A stretch of DNA of 43,477 nt from Candidatus Nitrosopumilus sp. (lineage in GTDB: Archaea; Thermoproteota; Nitrososphaeria; Nitrososphaerales; Nitrosopumilaceae), in assembly GCA_029263475.1 (NCBI GenBank), contig JAJCXK010000070.1:1-43477 (forward strand), read 5' to 3'. This document shows, piece after piece, positions 24,627 to 32,867 of the stretch. The position numbers were made by a program, and so were the translations under genes. A model generated the notes under the pieces. That model ran no database searches. It was not told the origin of the DNA and saw only the letters and a list, made by a program, of their open reading frames with translations. The stretch's first letter is position 1; each line of letters begins with the position of its first letter.

Positions 24627-25367
24627 ATGATTAAAGATAAAGTTGCAATAATAACCGGAGCCAGTAGCGGTATCGGATCTGCCACGGCTTTGGCATTATC
24701 AAAAGCCGGAGCTAAAGTTGCAATAGGTGCTCGAAGAGTTGACAGATTAGAAGATCTTGCAAACAAAATTACTTCTAATGGTGGAGAGGTATTCTTTCAG
24801 AAATTAGATGTAACACAAAGATCTGAATGTGAAAGTTTTGCTAAAGCAGTTTTAGACAAATGGGGCTCTATTGATATTCTTGTAAACAATGCTGGTTTGA
24901 TGCCTTTGAGTTTATTCAAAAACCTGAAAGTCGAAGAATGGGACAGAATGGTTGATGTTAACATTAAGGGAGTTTTGTATTCTACGGGTTCCGTAATTTC
25001 ACATATGAAAGAAAAGAAATCGGGGCACATAGTCAATCTTTCATCTGTTGCTGGAAGAGTTGTTTTTGCTGGCGGTAGTGTCTATTGTGCAACTAAATTT
25101 GCAGTTGCTGCATTTAGTGAAGGGCTGAGACAAGAATTCAGTACTCGCTCTAACATTAGAGTAACCAGTATTGAACCCGGGGTTGTCGCAACAGAACTAA
25201 ACGATACAATTACTGATGAATCATTGCAGGGATTTGTTGAAAATGCAAAGAAAATGGAGTCCTTACAAGCCGAGGATATTGCAAATGCAATTGTGTATGC
25301 GGTTGATTCTCCATCACATGTAAATGTAAATGAGATTTTGATACGACCTACGACCCAAGCACTTTAA
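24627..25367 (+). CDS. Short-chain dehydrogenase/reductase
   Basis: A 246-residue classical SDR with the cofactor motif TGASSGIG near residue 11, the NNAG motif, the catalytic Ser in NLSSVAGRVV and the YxxxK pair in SVYCATK. The basic GARRVDRL after the second strand suggests NADP(H) preference. Sequence flow (GALVATEL-like EPGVVATEL) is typical of YdfG/Ydf-type hydroxy-acid or aldehyde reductases, but the substrate cannot be read. It starts at ATG 24627 and is followed one base after its stop by the flavoprotein gene, so the two form an operon. Confidence 0.88.
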   Translation: MIKDKVAIITGASSGIGSATALALSKAGAKVAIGARRVDRLEDLANKITSNGGEVFFQKLDVTQRSECESFAKAVLDKWGSIDILVNNAGLMPLSLFKNLKVEEWDRMVDVNIKGVLYSTGSVISHMKEKKSGHIVNLSSVAGRVVFAGGSVYCATKFAVAAFSEGLRQEFSTRSNIRVTSIEPGVVATELNDTITDESLQGFVENAKKMESLQAEDIANAIVYAVDSPSHVNVNEILIRPTTQAL

Positions 25368-25368
25368 G

Positions 25369-26517
25369 TTGACAAGCGTTCCACACGTTGTAATTTTAGG
25401 TGGAGGCTTTGGTGGACTCTCCGCTGCAAATGAATTAAGAAATACGTTAACCTCATCACAAGTAAAAATTACGATAATCGACAAAAAAGACTGGTTTATG
25501 GTAGGATTTGCAAAGTTATGGATTATTAATGGAACGCGTACGTTTGAAAACTCAACTGGTTCGTTAAATGAACTAGGAAAAAAAGAAATCGACTTCATCA
25601 AAGACGAAATTTTATCAATTAATGTGAAAGACAAAAATGTAAAAACAAAAACCCTGGAAATTTCTTTTGACTTCCTCATTATTTCAATGGGAGCCGTATT
25701 AGCTCCTGATAGAATTCCTGGATTGGAACAAAACGGATTCAATCTTTATGATCACAATCATCTTTTAGAAATACGTGAGAAACTTGAGAGTATCAAATCT
25801 GGAAAAATTGCAATATCCATAATGGGCATGCCGTACAAGTGTCCTCCTGCACCATTTGAGGCTAGTTTACTGATAGATTCCATGTTGAGAAAAAGAGGAA
25901 TTCGTGACTTTGTTCAAATCGATTTTTACAGTCCTGCACCTATCGCTCTACCTGCTGCAGGGCCTGAAGTCAGTAGACAAATTCTTGAATTGGTTAATTC
26001 CGAACAGATTGTTTTTCATAATTCATCCAAAATCAAATCTGTTGAATCTAAAAAGCTAATTTTTGAAGATGGTGAAGTTAATTTTGATTTGCTTTTAGCA
26101 ATTCCACCACATATTGCCCCAAAAGTGATTTATGATTCTGGATTGGCAAAAGAACCGGGATTTATTCCGATAGATAGGGATTGTGAAACACCCTTTGAAA
26201 ATGTCTTTGCGGTTGGCGATGTGACCAGTCTAGTTGTTACAGAAAATATGGCGGTTCCGAAGGCGGGAATCTTTGCTGAAGGAGAAGGCATTACCGTTGC
26301 CAAAAATATCTCTTCACAAATTCTATCCAACGAAGAATCTGTATTGTTTAATGGTAAGGGTGGATGCTTTATTGAATCCGGTAGAAACACTGCATCTATT
26401 ATTGAAGTAGACATGTTTTCGCATTCTACGCCATCAACGAACCTTACAGAATCAACTTCTGACAATCTTTCAAAAAAAGTTCAGTTTGAAAAAGAAAGAC
26501 TGTCTAAATGGCTATGA
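25369..26517 (+). CDS. Sulfide:quinone-reductase-like FAD oxidoreductase
   Basis: A 382-residue pyridine-nucleotide-disulfide oxidoreductase-fold flavoprotein. GGGFGGLSAANEL near residue 11 binds FAD, and VFAVGDVTSL near residue 280 is the second FAD motif. GMPYKCPPAPFEAS places a Cys (C158) where SQR and flavocytochrome c sulfide dehydrogenases carry a catalytic Cys, and a second Cys sits at GGCFIESGR (C333), a usual partner position. There is no clear second dinucleotide GxGxxG, which also fits SQR. A role in sulfide or persulfide oxidation feeding quinone is the best guess. The start is TTG 25369, one base after the SDR stop. Confidence 0.78.
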   Translation: MTSVPHVVILGGGFGGLSAANELRNTLTSSQVKITIIDKKDWFMVGFAKLWIINGTRTFENSTGSLNELGKKEIDFIKDEILSINVKDKNVKTKTLEISFDFLIISMGAVLAPDRIPGLEQNGFNLYDHNHLLEIREKLESIKSGKIAISIMGMPYKCPPAPFEASLLIDSMLRKRGIRDFVQIDFYSPAPIALPAAGPEVSRQILELVNSEQIVFHNSSKIKSVESKKLIFEDGEVNFDLLLAIPPHIAPKVIYDSGLAKEPGFIPIDRDCETPFENVFAVGDVTSLVVTENMAVPKAGIFAEGEGITVAKNISSQILSNEESVLFNGKGGCFIESGRNTASIIEVDMFSHSTPSTNLTESTSDNLSKKVQFEKERLSKWL

Positions 26518-26518
26518 T

Positions 26519-26728
26519 TTACTTTTCTTCGTCTTTATTTTTTGTAAGATGTTCAAGTATTGCTCTAACTTCGACACCCAATTCTTGAGTATCTTTTGAG
26601 AGATTGAGCTTTTCAGGAATATTGCTTTTAAAATCTCCATTTTCTAACTCTATGCTTCTTTTCTGAACACAATCCAGATGATCTTGATTTGTAGCAGAAA
26701 TTTTATGGCAAATATTACAAATTTTCAT
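26519..26728 (-). CDS. Small zinc-ribbon-like hypothetical protein
   Basis: A 69-residue protein with C-x2-C (residues 4 and 7) and a later HLDC (His17, Cys20), a plausible single zinc site, followed by an acidic and lysine-rich helical C-terminus (AILEHLTKNKDEEK). No family is recognised. It begins at ATG 26728 and converges on the flavoprotein with one base between stops. Confidence 0.62.
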   Translation of the reverse strand: MKICNICHKISATNQDHLDCVQKRSIELENGDFKSNIPEKLNLSKDTQELGVEVRAILEHLTKNKDEEK

Positions 26729-26784
26729 TATTTCTCTTCGTAAATACGACGATTTAATAATTTCATTTTGTACCTTTGAAGCGA

Positions 26785-26858
26785 GGGATCGTAGTCTAGC
26801 TTGGTATGATACTAGTCTGGGGGACTAGTGGTCGCAGGTTCAAATCCTGCCGATCCCG
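26785..26858 (+). tRNA. tRNA-Pro (anticodon GGG)
   Basis: A full cloverleaf can be folded. The acceptor GGGATCG (26785-26791) pairs with CGATCCC (26851-26857), with discriminator G. The anticodon stem CTAGT/ACTAG encloses loop CTGGGGG, so the anticodon is GGG (26819-26821), which reads proline codons. The T arm is GCAGG-TTCAAAT-CCTGC. No intron is present and the 3' CCA is not encoded, so the CCA-adding enzyme encoded 0.7 kb away is needed. Its 3' end touches the stop codon of the convergent kinase gene. Confidence 0.96.
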
Positions 26859-27620
26859 TTATAATTTCAAAATTTTCAGTAGCGTTTCAAAATTTTCTCT
26901 AGTTTTTTCTTGTTTGTAACGCTTCAATTCTTCAATAATTTTTTCTTTGGGTGGATTTTTGTAAATTTTTTGAATTTTCCTTGCATTTCCTGATCCAATA
27001 AAAAATGCTTGAGTGATTGACGTAACATTTGATGGTCTTCTCTTGGTACTTGAACTTTCAAAATCAATTAGACTTTCTTTAGTTTTTCCTACGATAACAT
27101 GCTTTGAGATATTGCTTAATTCTCCATGATCAAAACCTATTTGATCTAATCTATAGCAATCCTCTAAAATATTCTTTATTGTAGATTTTAATTTCCTTGC
27201 ACTTCCAGCTCCTTTCAGCAAATTAATCCAATCACTGAATTTATCCCCCTCAAGATATTCCATGACTAAGAAATTTTTGCTGACGTCAAGCATTTTTGGA
27301 CCTACATTGACCGAATTTACTAATTTCAATAAAATAGACTCATTCTTCATTCCTTTTCTAGGTGAGTCAGTTCTTCGTATTTTTAATGCGATTTGTTTAT
27401 TGCCTTTTTTTGCAATGACTACAACTCCAACATACCCTTTTCCTAAAATTGCCAAGTTTCCAAGTGTGGTAGGACCAGTAAATGATATCGATTTAATGTC
27501 TAATTTTTCTAATTCACTAATTCTTGATCTAATTTGGCGACTAGTAGCTTTTGGATATCCAATAATTTTTGAATAAGGCTCATTAGCAAATTTCTTAATT
27601 GAAATGAAGGAGTGTTCCAT
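26859..27620 (-). CDS. RIO-like serine/threonine protein kinase (COG2112 type)
   Basis: A 253-residue predicted archaeal kinase. Recognisable parts are a glycine-rich LGKGYVGVVV, the ATP-binding Lys in IALKIRR, a hinge NFLVMEYLEG, a catalytic-loop-like DHGELSNISKHV in the H-G-(D/E)-L-S-x2-N place, and LIDFESS as the DFG-equivalent metal site. The catalytic Asp of HGD appears as Glu, as in several archaeal RIO-related kinases. It overlaps the upstream cca gene by 26 bases, so translation is probably coupled. It starts at ATG 27620. The targets are unknown; the tRNA-processing neighbours are suggestive only. Confidence 0.82.
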   Translation of the reverse strand: MEHSFISIKKFANEPYSKIIGYPKATSRQIRSRISELEKLDIKSISFTGPTTLGNLAILGKGYVGVVVIAKKGNKQIALKIRRTDSPRKGMKNESILLKLVNSVNVGPKMLDVSKNFLVMEYLEGDKFSDWINLLKGAGSARKLKSTIKNILEDCYRLDQIGFDHGELSNISKHVIVGKTKESLIDFESSSTKRRPSNVTSITQAFFIGSGNARKIQKIYKNPPKEKIIEELKRYKQEKTRENFETLLKILKL

Positions 27621-28926
27621 CTATCGAAATCAATTCCCCTGCTGCCTCTTTAATTGATTTGCCCAAACTTTTGTTTCCAACAGAAACTTTGAAACCGTGT
27701 TTAAAATCTCTCTGAAGACCTTTAGGTATTCCCATTTCAAGTTTCTTTTTCAAGAATTCTGTCATAAAGATAGTTGCATCTGTATACTTTCTTTTTTCTA
27801 ATGAAATAATCTTTTTACCGTTTCCTATCCACATCAATTCTGTATTTTTAAGATTTTTAGAAATAAAGCTCTTGGAACTGTCGTCTCTGAAAAATTCTGG
27901 ACCATTTTTTTGATATATTCGGCTGATTTTTGTAGATTCTAAGAAGAATAAGAGATAGGCTTCTTTTAGTTCATCAGTGTGGGACTTGCTTCTTAGCACG
28001 GTAAATCCCCCCAATTCCAACTGTATGGCCAGTGTGGAAGTTGCTCTTTTTATCTGTCCCCATATTATGTCTGGACTTCTAATCTCATAATCAAATTTGA
28101 TTACTAGTAGATTGTCCCAATATGTTTTTGATATTTTTGATTTCTGCTTTTTGAAAAATTCTAGTGATGGGTTTTGTTTAAACGCTCTAGAAATAAGAAT
28201 AAACTTTCCAACATTTTCATCAGAAATTGCAGCAGCCAAATTTCTGTTTCTATCAATTGGATCTATTACAACTATTGATGTTTCAAACTTTTTTGAAGTA
28301 TTTCCAATGATATGTTTTTCCTCAATTTTTGATATTGACTTGATAAGATTTTCAAAACTTCTAAATTCTAATATCAGCACTTCTGAAACATATCCGCTAA
28401 ATCCCTGCTTAGCAATTTCTGCTCCGTAAATTCCATTTGATTTTAGAAACATCTTTAGAACTTTAACCTCATTTCTCATTTTTGCCGTTAATGATTTTTC
28501 CATAAATTTAGTATGAAATGGAGATCTATCCGCGGCACTTTTCCATTCACCAATTTCTACATCATAAAATGGCACGACATTGATCTTAGTGTTTCTAATT
28601 TTGGCCTCAACGTATGGATGTTGAGAATATCTCACGTAAGGAAAATATTTTTTTAATGCATCAAAACCAATTTTCTTTGAGATTTTCTCAAATTTTTCTT
28701 CCGATGTATTTTTTTTGAATCTGATGAAAATATCAATGTCTGCATCTTTAGCCAACCATGTTCCTTTTGCAAAAGAGCCTCCAAATTCGAGATCCATGAC
28801 TTCTACATACTTTTCAATCTCTTTTTTAACTAAACCGTATGCTAAATTTGCAATTAGTTCTTTTGACTTCTCTATTGTTTTGGATGGAATCACAGTCTTG
28901 GAAATTTTAGAAATTATTGTTTTCAT
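27595..28926 (-). CDS. cca: CCA-adding tRNA nucleotidyltransferase (class I)
   Basis: A 443-residue archaeal class I CCA-adding enzyme, which builds or repairs the 3' CCA of tRNAs without a nucleic acid template. The nucleotidyltransferase core is near residues 45-72: GGSFAKGTWLAKDADIDIFI, with the GS motif and the two metal-binding aspartates of DxD. The central and tail domains follow (GFSGYVSEVLILEF). The length fits the family (about 430-460). It overlaps the upstream thpR stop by four bases (ATGA type) and the downstream kinase by 26 bases. The adjacent tRNA-Pro lacks an encoded CCA. Confidence 0.95.
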   Translation of the reverse strand: MKTIISKISKTVIPSKTIEKSKELIANLAYGLVKKEIEKYVEVMDLEFGGSFAKGTWLAKDADIDIFIRFKKNTSEEKFEKISKKIGFDALKKYFPYVRYSQHPYVEAKIRNTKINVVPFYDVEIGEWKSAADRSPFHTKFMEKSLTAKMRNEVKVLKMFLKSNGIYGAEIAKQGFSGYVSEVLILEFRSFENLIKSISKIEEKHIIGNTSKKFETSIVVIDPIDRNRNLAAAISDENVGKFILISRAFKQNPSLEFFKKQKSKISKTYWDNLLVIKFDYEIRSPDIIWGQIKRATSTLAIQLELGGFTVLRSKSHTDELKEAYLLFFLESTKISRIYQKNGPEFFRDDSSKSFISKNLKNTELMWIGNGKKIISLEKRKYTDATIFMTEFLKKKLEMGIPKGLQRDFKHGFKVSVGNKSLGKSIKEAAGELISIDGTLLHFN

Positions 28927-29465
28927 TTTTGTGCTTTAATCTCCACCAGATCTGAATAAATAGGTCCGTTTGAAGTAAGTTCGCTTTTTTTCAATTTAAT
29001 ACTAGACACTTTTTGCAATCCAAAATCCTCACTCTTTTTATTTTTCAAGTCGTCTGTTATGTCTTTAATCTTCTTTTTAATCCTAAATATTGTGATATGA
29101 GGTTTGAATGACTTGTTTGAAAAAAATCCTAAAGGCTCTAATGCTTCTTTTACTTTTTCAGATAATTTGATTAGCATATTGCCTCCATTTTCATCCGTGC
29201 CTACCCAAATTATCCTTAGAGATTTAATTTTTGGAAAAGCCCCAACTCCTTTCAGATCGACATAAAAACTTGAAAATTTAATCTTGCAAAGAGCCTGGAT
29301 GATTTCATGAGTGATTTCATCGGAGACTTCTCCTAAAAATTGCAATGTAAAATAAAAATTCTTTGACTTAATTGGTTTGGCATCTACGTCCATCTTGCCT
29401 TGAAATTATGTTATAGAATCAATCACTTCTTTGTTTGTAATTTCAATCGCTACAAATATTCGCAT
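28923..29465 (-). pseudogene. thpR: ThpR / 2'-5' RNA ligase family, interrupted by in-frame TAA
   Basis: The full frame from ATG 29465 to 28923 would give 180 residues, the normal length of the RNA 2',3'-cyclic phosphodiesterase ThpR. It starts MRIFVAIEITNKEVIDSIT, the usual family opening, and then meets TAA at 29406-29408 (codon 20). The same frame continues FQGKMDVDAKPIKSKNFYFT with no shift. The second catalytic motif HIT is intact (KPHITIF). The first, normally HxT, reads Y-F-T, with TAT (29352-29354) in place of a His codon. Both changes are one C-to-T step from sense or catalytic codons (for example CAA to TAA, CAT to TAT). A shorter protein could start at ATG 29393 but would lack the first strand. 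It may be a decaying gene or a sequence error. Confidence 0.85.
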
Positions 29466-29538
29466 CATAGCATACTTTGAAGCATGTCTATAATAATTTC
29501 CGGTAGCTTCATAGACGAGCCTTTTTTTTTAAAATACA

Positions 29539-30087
29539 ATGACAAAACTAATTGTGTGTTTGACAGGAATGCCAGGTGCGGGCAAATCTACCATAGCAGA
29601 TGGATTGAAGATAAAAGGATATGAAACTATCAATATGGGTAATGCTGTACGGGAGGAAGCAAAGAGAAGAAATTTAGAATCAACCAGGGACAATCTTGGA
29701 AAGCTAATGCTTGAGCTCAGAGAGAGAAATGGACCTGGTGCAATTGCAGAATTGGTTAAATTAAAAATAGAATCTTCTGTGGCAAATATAATTTTAATAG
29801 ATGGTGTAAGATCAAATGATGAAATACAAGTACTAAGAAAATTTGGCACTGTAAAATTATTAGCTGTTCATGCGTCAACAGATACCCGATTTAATTTTTT
29901 GCAAAAAAGGGGAAGATCCGATGATCCACAAACGATAGAACATTTTGAAGAAAGAGATAATCGTGAATTGGGTGTGGGAATAAGTAATTCAATTGCACTA
30001 TCTGATTATGCAATATCAAATGTTGGTTTAACAAAAGACGAGTTAATTGATAACGCTTTTAAAATTATTCAAAGTTGGATAAAATGA
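29539..30087 (+). CDS. UPF0200-type P-loop kinase-like protein
   Basis: A 182-residue P-loop NTPase of the archaeal UPF0200 family, related to nucleoside monophosphate and dephospho-CoA kinases. Walker A is GMPGAGKST at residue 10. LIDGVRSNDEI holds a DGVR segment in the Walker-B/acceptor area, and LQKRGRSDDP is a lid-like basic loop. The start is ATG 29539, 20 bp after a run of T. Its stop overlaps the UPF0201 start in an ATGA. The two families are neighbours or fused in other archaea, which supports a shared but still undefined role. A small-molecule kinase is the best functional guess. Confidence 0.88.
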   Translation: MTKLIVCLTGMPGAGKSTIADGLKIKGYETINMGNAVREEAKRRNLESTRDNLGKLMLELRERNGPGAIAELVKLKIESSVANIILIDGVRSNDEIQVLRKFGTVKLLAVHASTDTRFNFLQKRGRSDDPQTIEHFEERDNRELGVGISNSIALSDYAISNVGLTKDELIDNAFKIIQSWIK

Positions 30088-30482
30088 AAATTCCAAACAT
30101 TAATTGTAAAATAGAGATGTCAAGTCAGATTAATTTCTCTGAGGATTCAAGTAAAATTAAGAAAGCAATTGAAAATATTTTTCCATATTCAATAATAAAA
30201 AATGAAAATTTTGAAATAATTGCTAGATCGAAAGAATTGAAATCTTTTGAAAAAATTTATGAAACAATTCATACAAATCATTCTCAAAAAATATACGGTC
30301 GAAATTTAGAAAATAATCTAAAAGATGATTCTACGTGGTTTTTTTTAAATAAACAAGCGGCTTTCGTTGAAAAGATAGTAATTTGTGACGAGGTTGAAGA
30401 ATCACCATTGGGTCCAATCTTTGTAACTCTGACTTCATCAAATATTGATGAAATAATTGATTGGATGGTTTTTGGAAATTAA
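30084..30482 (+). CDS. UPF0201-type putative RNA-binding protein
   Basis: A 132-residue protein of the UPF0201 family (ribosomal-L5-like/RNA-binding fold). The C-terminal signature LNKQAAFVEKIVICDE, then SPLGPIFVTLTS and EIIDWM, is diagnostic. The first half has the AIENIFP segment seen in the family. The frame also contains TTG 30075, but ATG 30084 is preferred because it forms a four-base ATGA overlap with the UPF0200 stop, typical of translational coupling. Function is not established. Confidence 0.85.
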   Translation: MKIPNINCKIEMSSQINFSEDSSKIKKAIENIFPYSIIKNENFEIIARSKELKSFEKIYETIHTNHSQKIYGRNLENNLKDDSTWFFLNKQAAFVEKIVICDEVEESPLGPIFVTLTSSNIDEIIDWMVFGN

Positions 30483-30564
30483 TAAAAATTAGCTAAGAAA
30501 ATTCACTCATTTTTGACTATTTTTTTTAGTTTTAATCTAAAAACTATTTTTAAGATATTCTTTC

Positions 30565-30915
30565 GTGTTCATAAAATTAGGCATAATTGCTGGCATTGTA
30601 ATCTTGGGAGGTATGATATTTTCTAATGAAATTGATAACCTATTTCCAACCACTTCTGCAACCATCCTTGATTCTTTGAAAAGTGATGCGTCTGACTTTG
30701 GATCAAAAGCCTTGGATTCTGTAGAACAAAGAATTGATGATTCTATTGACAAAATTATTAATAAAACAAGTGATTCCATAGCAAACGAAATTAGTGATGT
30801 CGGAGATCAAGTAACTGATAAAATTTCTGAAGCAAAAGAATCCTCTCAAAAAATGATCAATAAAGAAATCTCAGATTTTGATTTTATTCAATACATTCAA
30901 AATATTTACAAATAA
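30565..30915 (+). CDS. Hypothetical protein with N-terminal membrane anchor and long helical tail
   Basis: A 116-residue protein: a single hydrophobic helix (about 3-20, LGIIAGIVILGGMIF) followed by a long heptad-like polar helix rich in Ser, Asp and Lys (DSVEQRIDDSIDKIINK, then EISDVGDQVTDKISEA). It resembles a membrane-tethered coiled coil or apolipoprotein-like helix. No family is recognised. The start is GTG 30565. It has its own AT-rich upstream region of 82 bp and is followed by a 328-bp gene-free stretch. Confidence 0.62.
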   Translation: MFIKLGIIAGIVILGGMIFSNEIDNLFPTTSATILDSLKSDASDFGSKALDSVEQRIDDSIDKIINKTSDSIANEISDVGDQVTDKISEAKESSQKMINKEISDFDFIQYIQNIYK

Positions 30916-31243
30916 TTGTAATTCTTGATATGCTGTATCTTTATATTCGTAAATCTGTTTCTCTAAGGTTCTCCCACACTGTCCAAAATATTTTTACGTT
31001 AACGATAAACAGTTTGATTATTAATTTTTTCTAATATTGTGATTTAACAAATAACAAAATACTAGATTTTTATTTAAAATATTATAAAGAAATTTTTATC
31101 ACATATTTTAATATTAATAAATTTCATTCTACCATATCAACTATTCTGTGGATATTATAATTGAAGAAAATTATCATCTATTTTTAATCAACATTAAATT
31201 CAAAACTATTTTTAAATTAATTATGCATTTTTATTTTTATAAT
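30916..31243. other. AT-rich stretch without recognised gene
   Basis: I find no coding frame, tRNA or clear hairpin array here. It is extremely AT-rich with many T runs, which could terminate both the rightward gene ending at 30915 and the leftward operon ending at 31244. A small untranslated RNA cannot be excluded. Confidence 0.5.
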
Positions 31244-31971
31244 TTAATTTCTTGAAAAGAACGGAATTAATTTAGGTAATGAAACTGTACTTGAATCATT
31301 TATTACCAAATCCATTATTGAAGACATTTCTGTATTTTCTGGATTAATTTCAATCAATATTGCATTATTTTGTTGAGCATAAATTGATAGTGTATTTGTG
31401 GGTGATACAACAAGTGATGTTCCAACAACTATCATCAAATTACATCCACTTGCATAATTCATAGCTTTTGCCATACATCTTGTGGCAAAGATTCTCCAAA
31501 CCACACTACATCGGGCCTAAGCATATTTCCACATTTACACATTGGTGGATTTTCAGAAAATTTGTTTGGTATATCATCCTTAAAGTTACAAACTGAACAT
31601 TTGACCCTTATTATACTGCCATGCAATTCCAATACCTTTGAACTGCCAGCTTTTTGATGAAGCCCATCTATATTCTGTGTTAACACCGTAACTTCTACAT
31701 ATTTTTCTAATTCTGCAATTGCTTGATGACCTTGATTTGGTTGAGCCTGAAAAATATTTTCTCTCCTTTCGTTATACCACTCCCATACTAGTTCTGGATT
31801 ATCATAAAACGCATCAATGGTTGCCAATTTCATTGGATCATGATTTCTCCACAATCCGCCTTTTCCTCTAAATGTGGGAATTCCACTTCCCTGTGAAATT
31901 CCAGCTCCCGTTACAAAAACTACTTTTTCAATATCTTCAATTTGATCTTTTATCAGCTCAAACATTTTCAT
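31244..31971 (-). pseudogene. Sir2-family NAD-dependent deacylase, frameshifted
   Basis: The first frame (from ATG 31971) encodes 170 residues with TGAGIS, a TFRGKGGLW loop, TQNIDGLHQKAG, catalytic LHGS, zinc ligands CSVC and CKCG, then VVWFGESLPQDV before running into WQKL and a stop. The rest of the protein (AKAMNYASGCNLMIVVGTS, the EIN ribose-binding strand) continues in another frame to 31244. Joining needs one base restored near 31475-31476, where GAT-GT-ATG should be GAT-GTN-ATG. A repaired protein would be about 242 residues, a normal sirtuin length. It is the last gene of the mscS-prs-trm-rnz run and overlaps the RNase Z stop by four bases. Decay and sequencing error cannot be told apart here. 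Confidence 0.88.
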
Positions 31972-32867
31972 TTAATTTCAATTTCTAAAAGATCCTTTGC
32001 AGTTATTACAGAATCATGAATTTCCAACGCTTCTTGCAAATGCCCAATCTCATTTTTGTATCTGGCTGAAAAATGGGTTAAAATTAAATTTTTTACCTTA
32101 GCATTTTTCCCTAACGTTGCAGCTTGTTTTGCGGTAGAATGACATGTTTCCAACGCTTTTTGTTTTTCTCCATCTAAAAATGTGGAATCAAATACTAGAT
32201 AATCACAATTTTCAAAAAATCGCTCTAATGACATTGTGGGCACTGTATCACCGGAAATTCCTATCTTTTTTCCAGGACGTCTTGTACCCAATACCTGATT
32301 TGGTTTAATTATTTTTCCATCAATAATGATTTCGTTTCCACTTTGCAATTTTTTCCATAACTCTCCTTCAGGAATTCCTAATTCTTTCGCTTTCTCAAGA
32401 TTAAATCTCCCGGGTTTATCTTTTTCTTCAAATAGATATGAAAACGCAATTATTGAATGATTTGCTTTACATGCATTGATTGAATATTTCTCATTTTCAA
32501 AAATTTTCCCATCATTAATGATAGTAATAATTACAGGAAATGATAATCCAAAATTTAGTACTTTGATATTTGCTGAAATGAATTCTTCTATTCCACTGGG
32601 TCCAAAAATTTCCAAGGTCTCAGTTCTGTTTTGCATAGACATTGTTTGCAATATTCCTAATATTCCTACACAATGATCTCCATGTAGATGTGTAACAAAT
32701 AATTTCATTTTTTTATTCCATCCAAGACCTGATTTCATATAGGAAATTTGCGCAGCCTCTCCTGCATCAAACATCAAGATTTCTCCGTCTCTTTCTAAGC
32801 AAATACAAGATAATCCTCTATTTTCAGTAGGTTGAGCCGCTGATGTTCCTAAGAATACCAGTTTCAT
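31968..32867 (-). CDS. rnz: Ribonuclease Z
   Basis: A 299-residue metallo-beta-lactamase-fold nuclease that cuts the 3' trailer from tRNA precursors, leaving an end for CCA addition. The zinc motif is THLHGDHCVG (HxHxDH); later ligands are in ACKANHS, DSTFLDGE and LTHFSARY, and FLGTSAAQPTENR is the usual N-terminal strand. The length matches short-form RNase Z. It starts at ATG 32867, overlapping the methyltransferase stop by four bases, and its own stop overlaps the sir2 start by four, so the genes form a tightly coupled operon. tRNA-Pro and cca are nearby. Confidence 0.94.
   Translation of the reverse strand: MKLVFLGTSAAQPTENRGLSCICLERDGEILMFDAGEAAQISYMKSGLGWNKKMKLFVTHLHGDHCVGILGILQTMSMQNRTETLEIFGPSGIEEFISANIKVLNFGLSFPVIITIINDGKIFENEKYSINACKANHSIIAFSYLFEEKDKPGRFNLEKAKELGIPEGELWKKLQSGNEIIIDGKIIKPNQVLGTRRPGKKIGISGDTVPTMSLERFFENCDYLVFDSTFLDGEKQKALETCHSTAKQAATLGKNAKVKNLILTHFSARYKNEIGHLQEALEIHDSVITAKDLLEIEIK

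Noticed and set aside
29406-29408. TAA in thpR read as a recoded amino acid
   Set aside because: Recoding of TAA is not established in archaea, and the same gene has lost a catalytic His, which favours decay or error.
31475-31476. Programmed frameshift in sir2
   Set aside because: No slippery sequence or stimulatory structure is evident, and programmed shifting is not known to me for this family.
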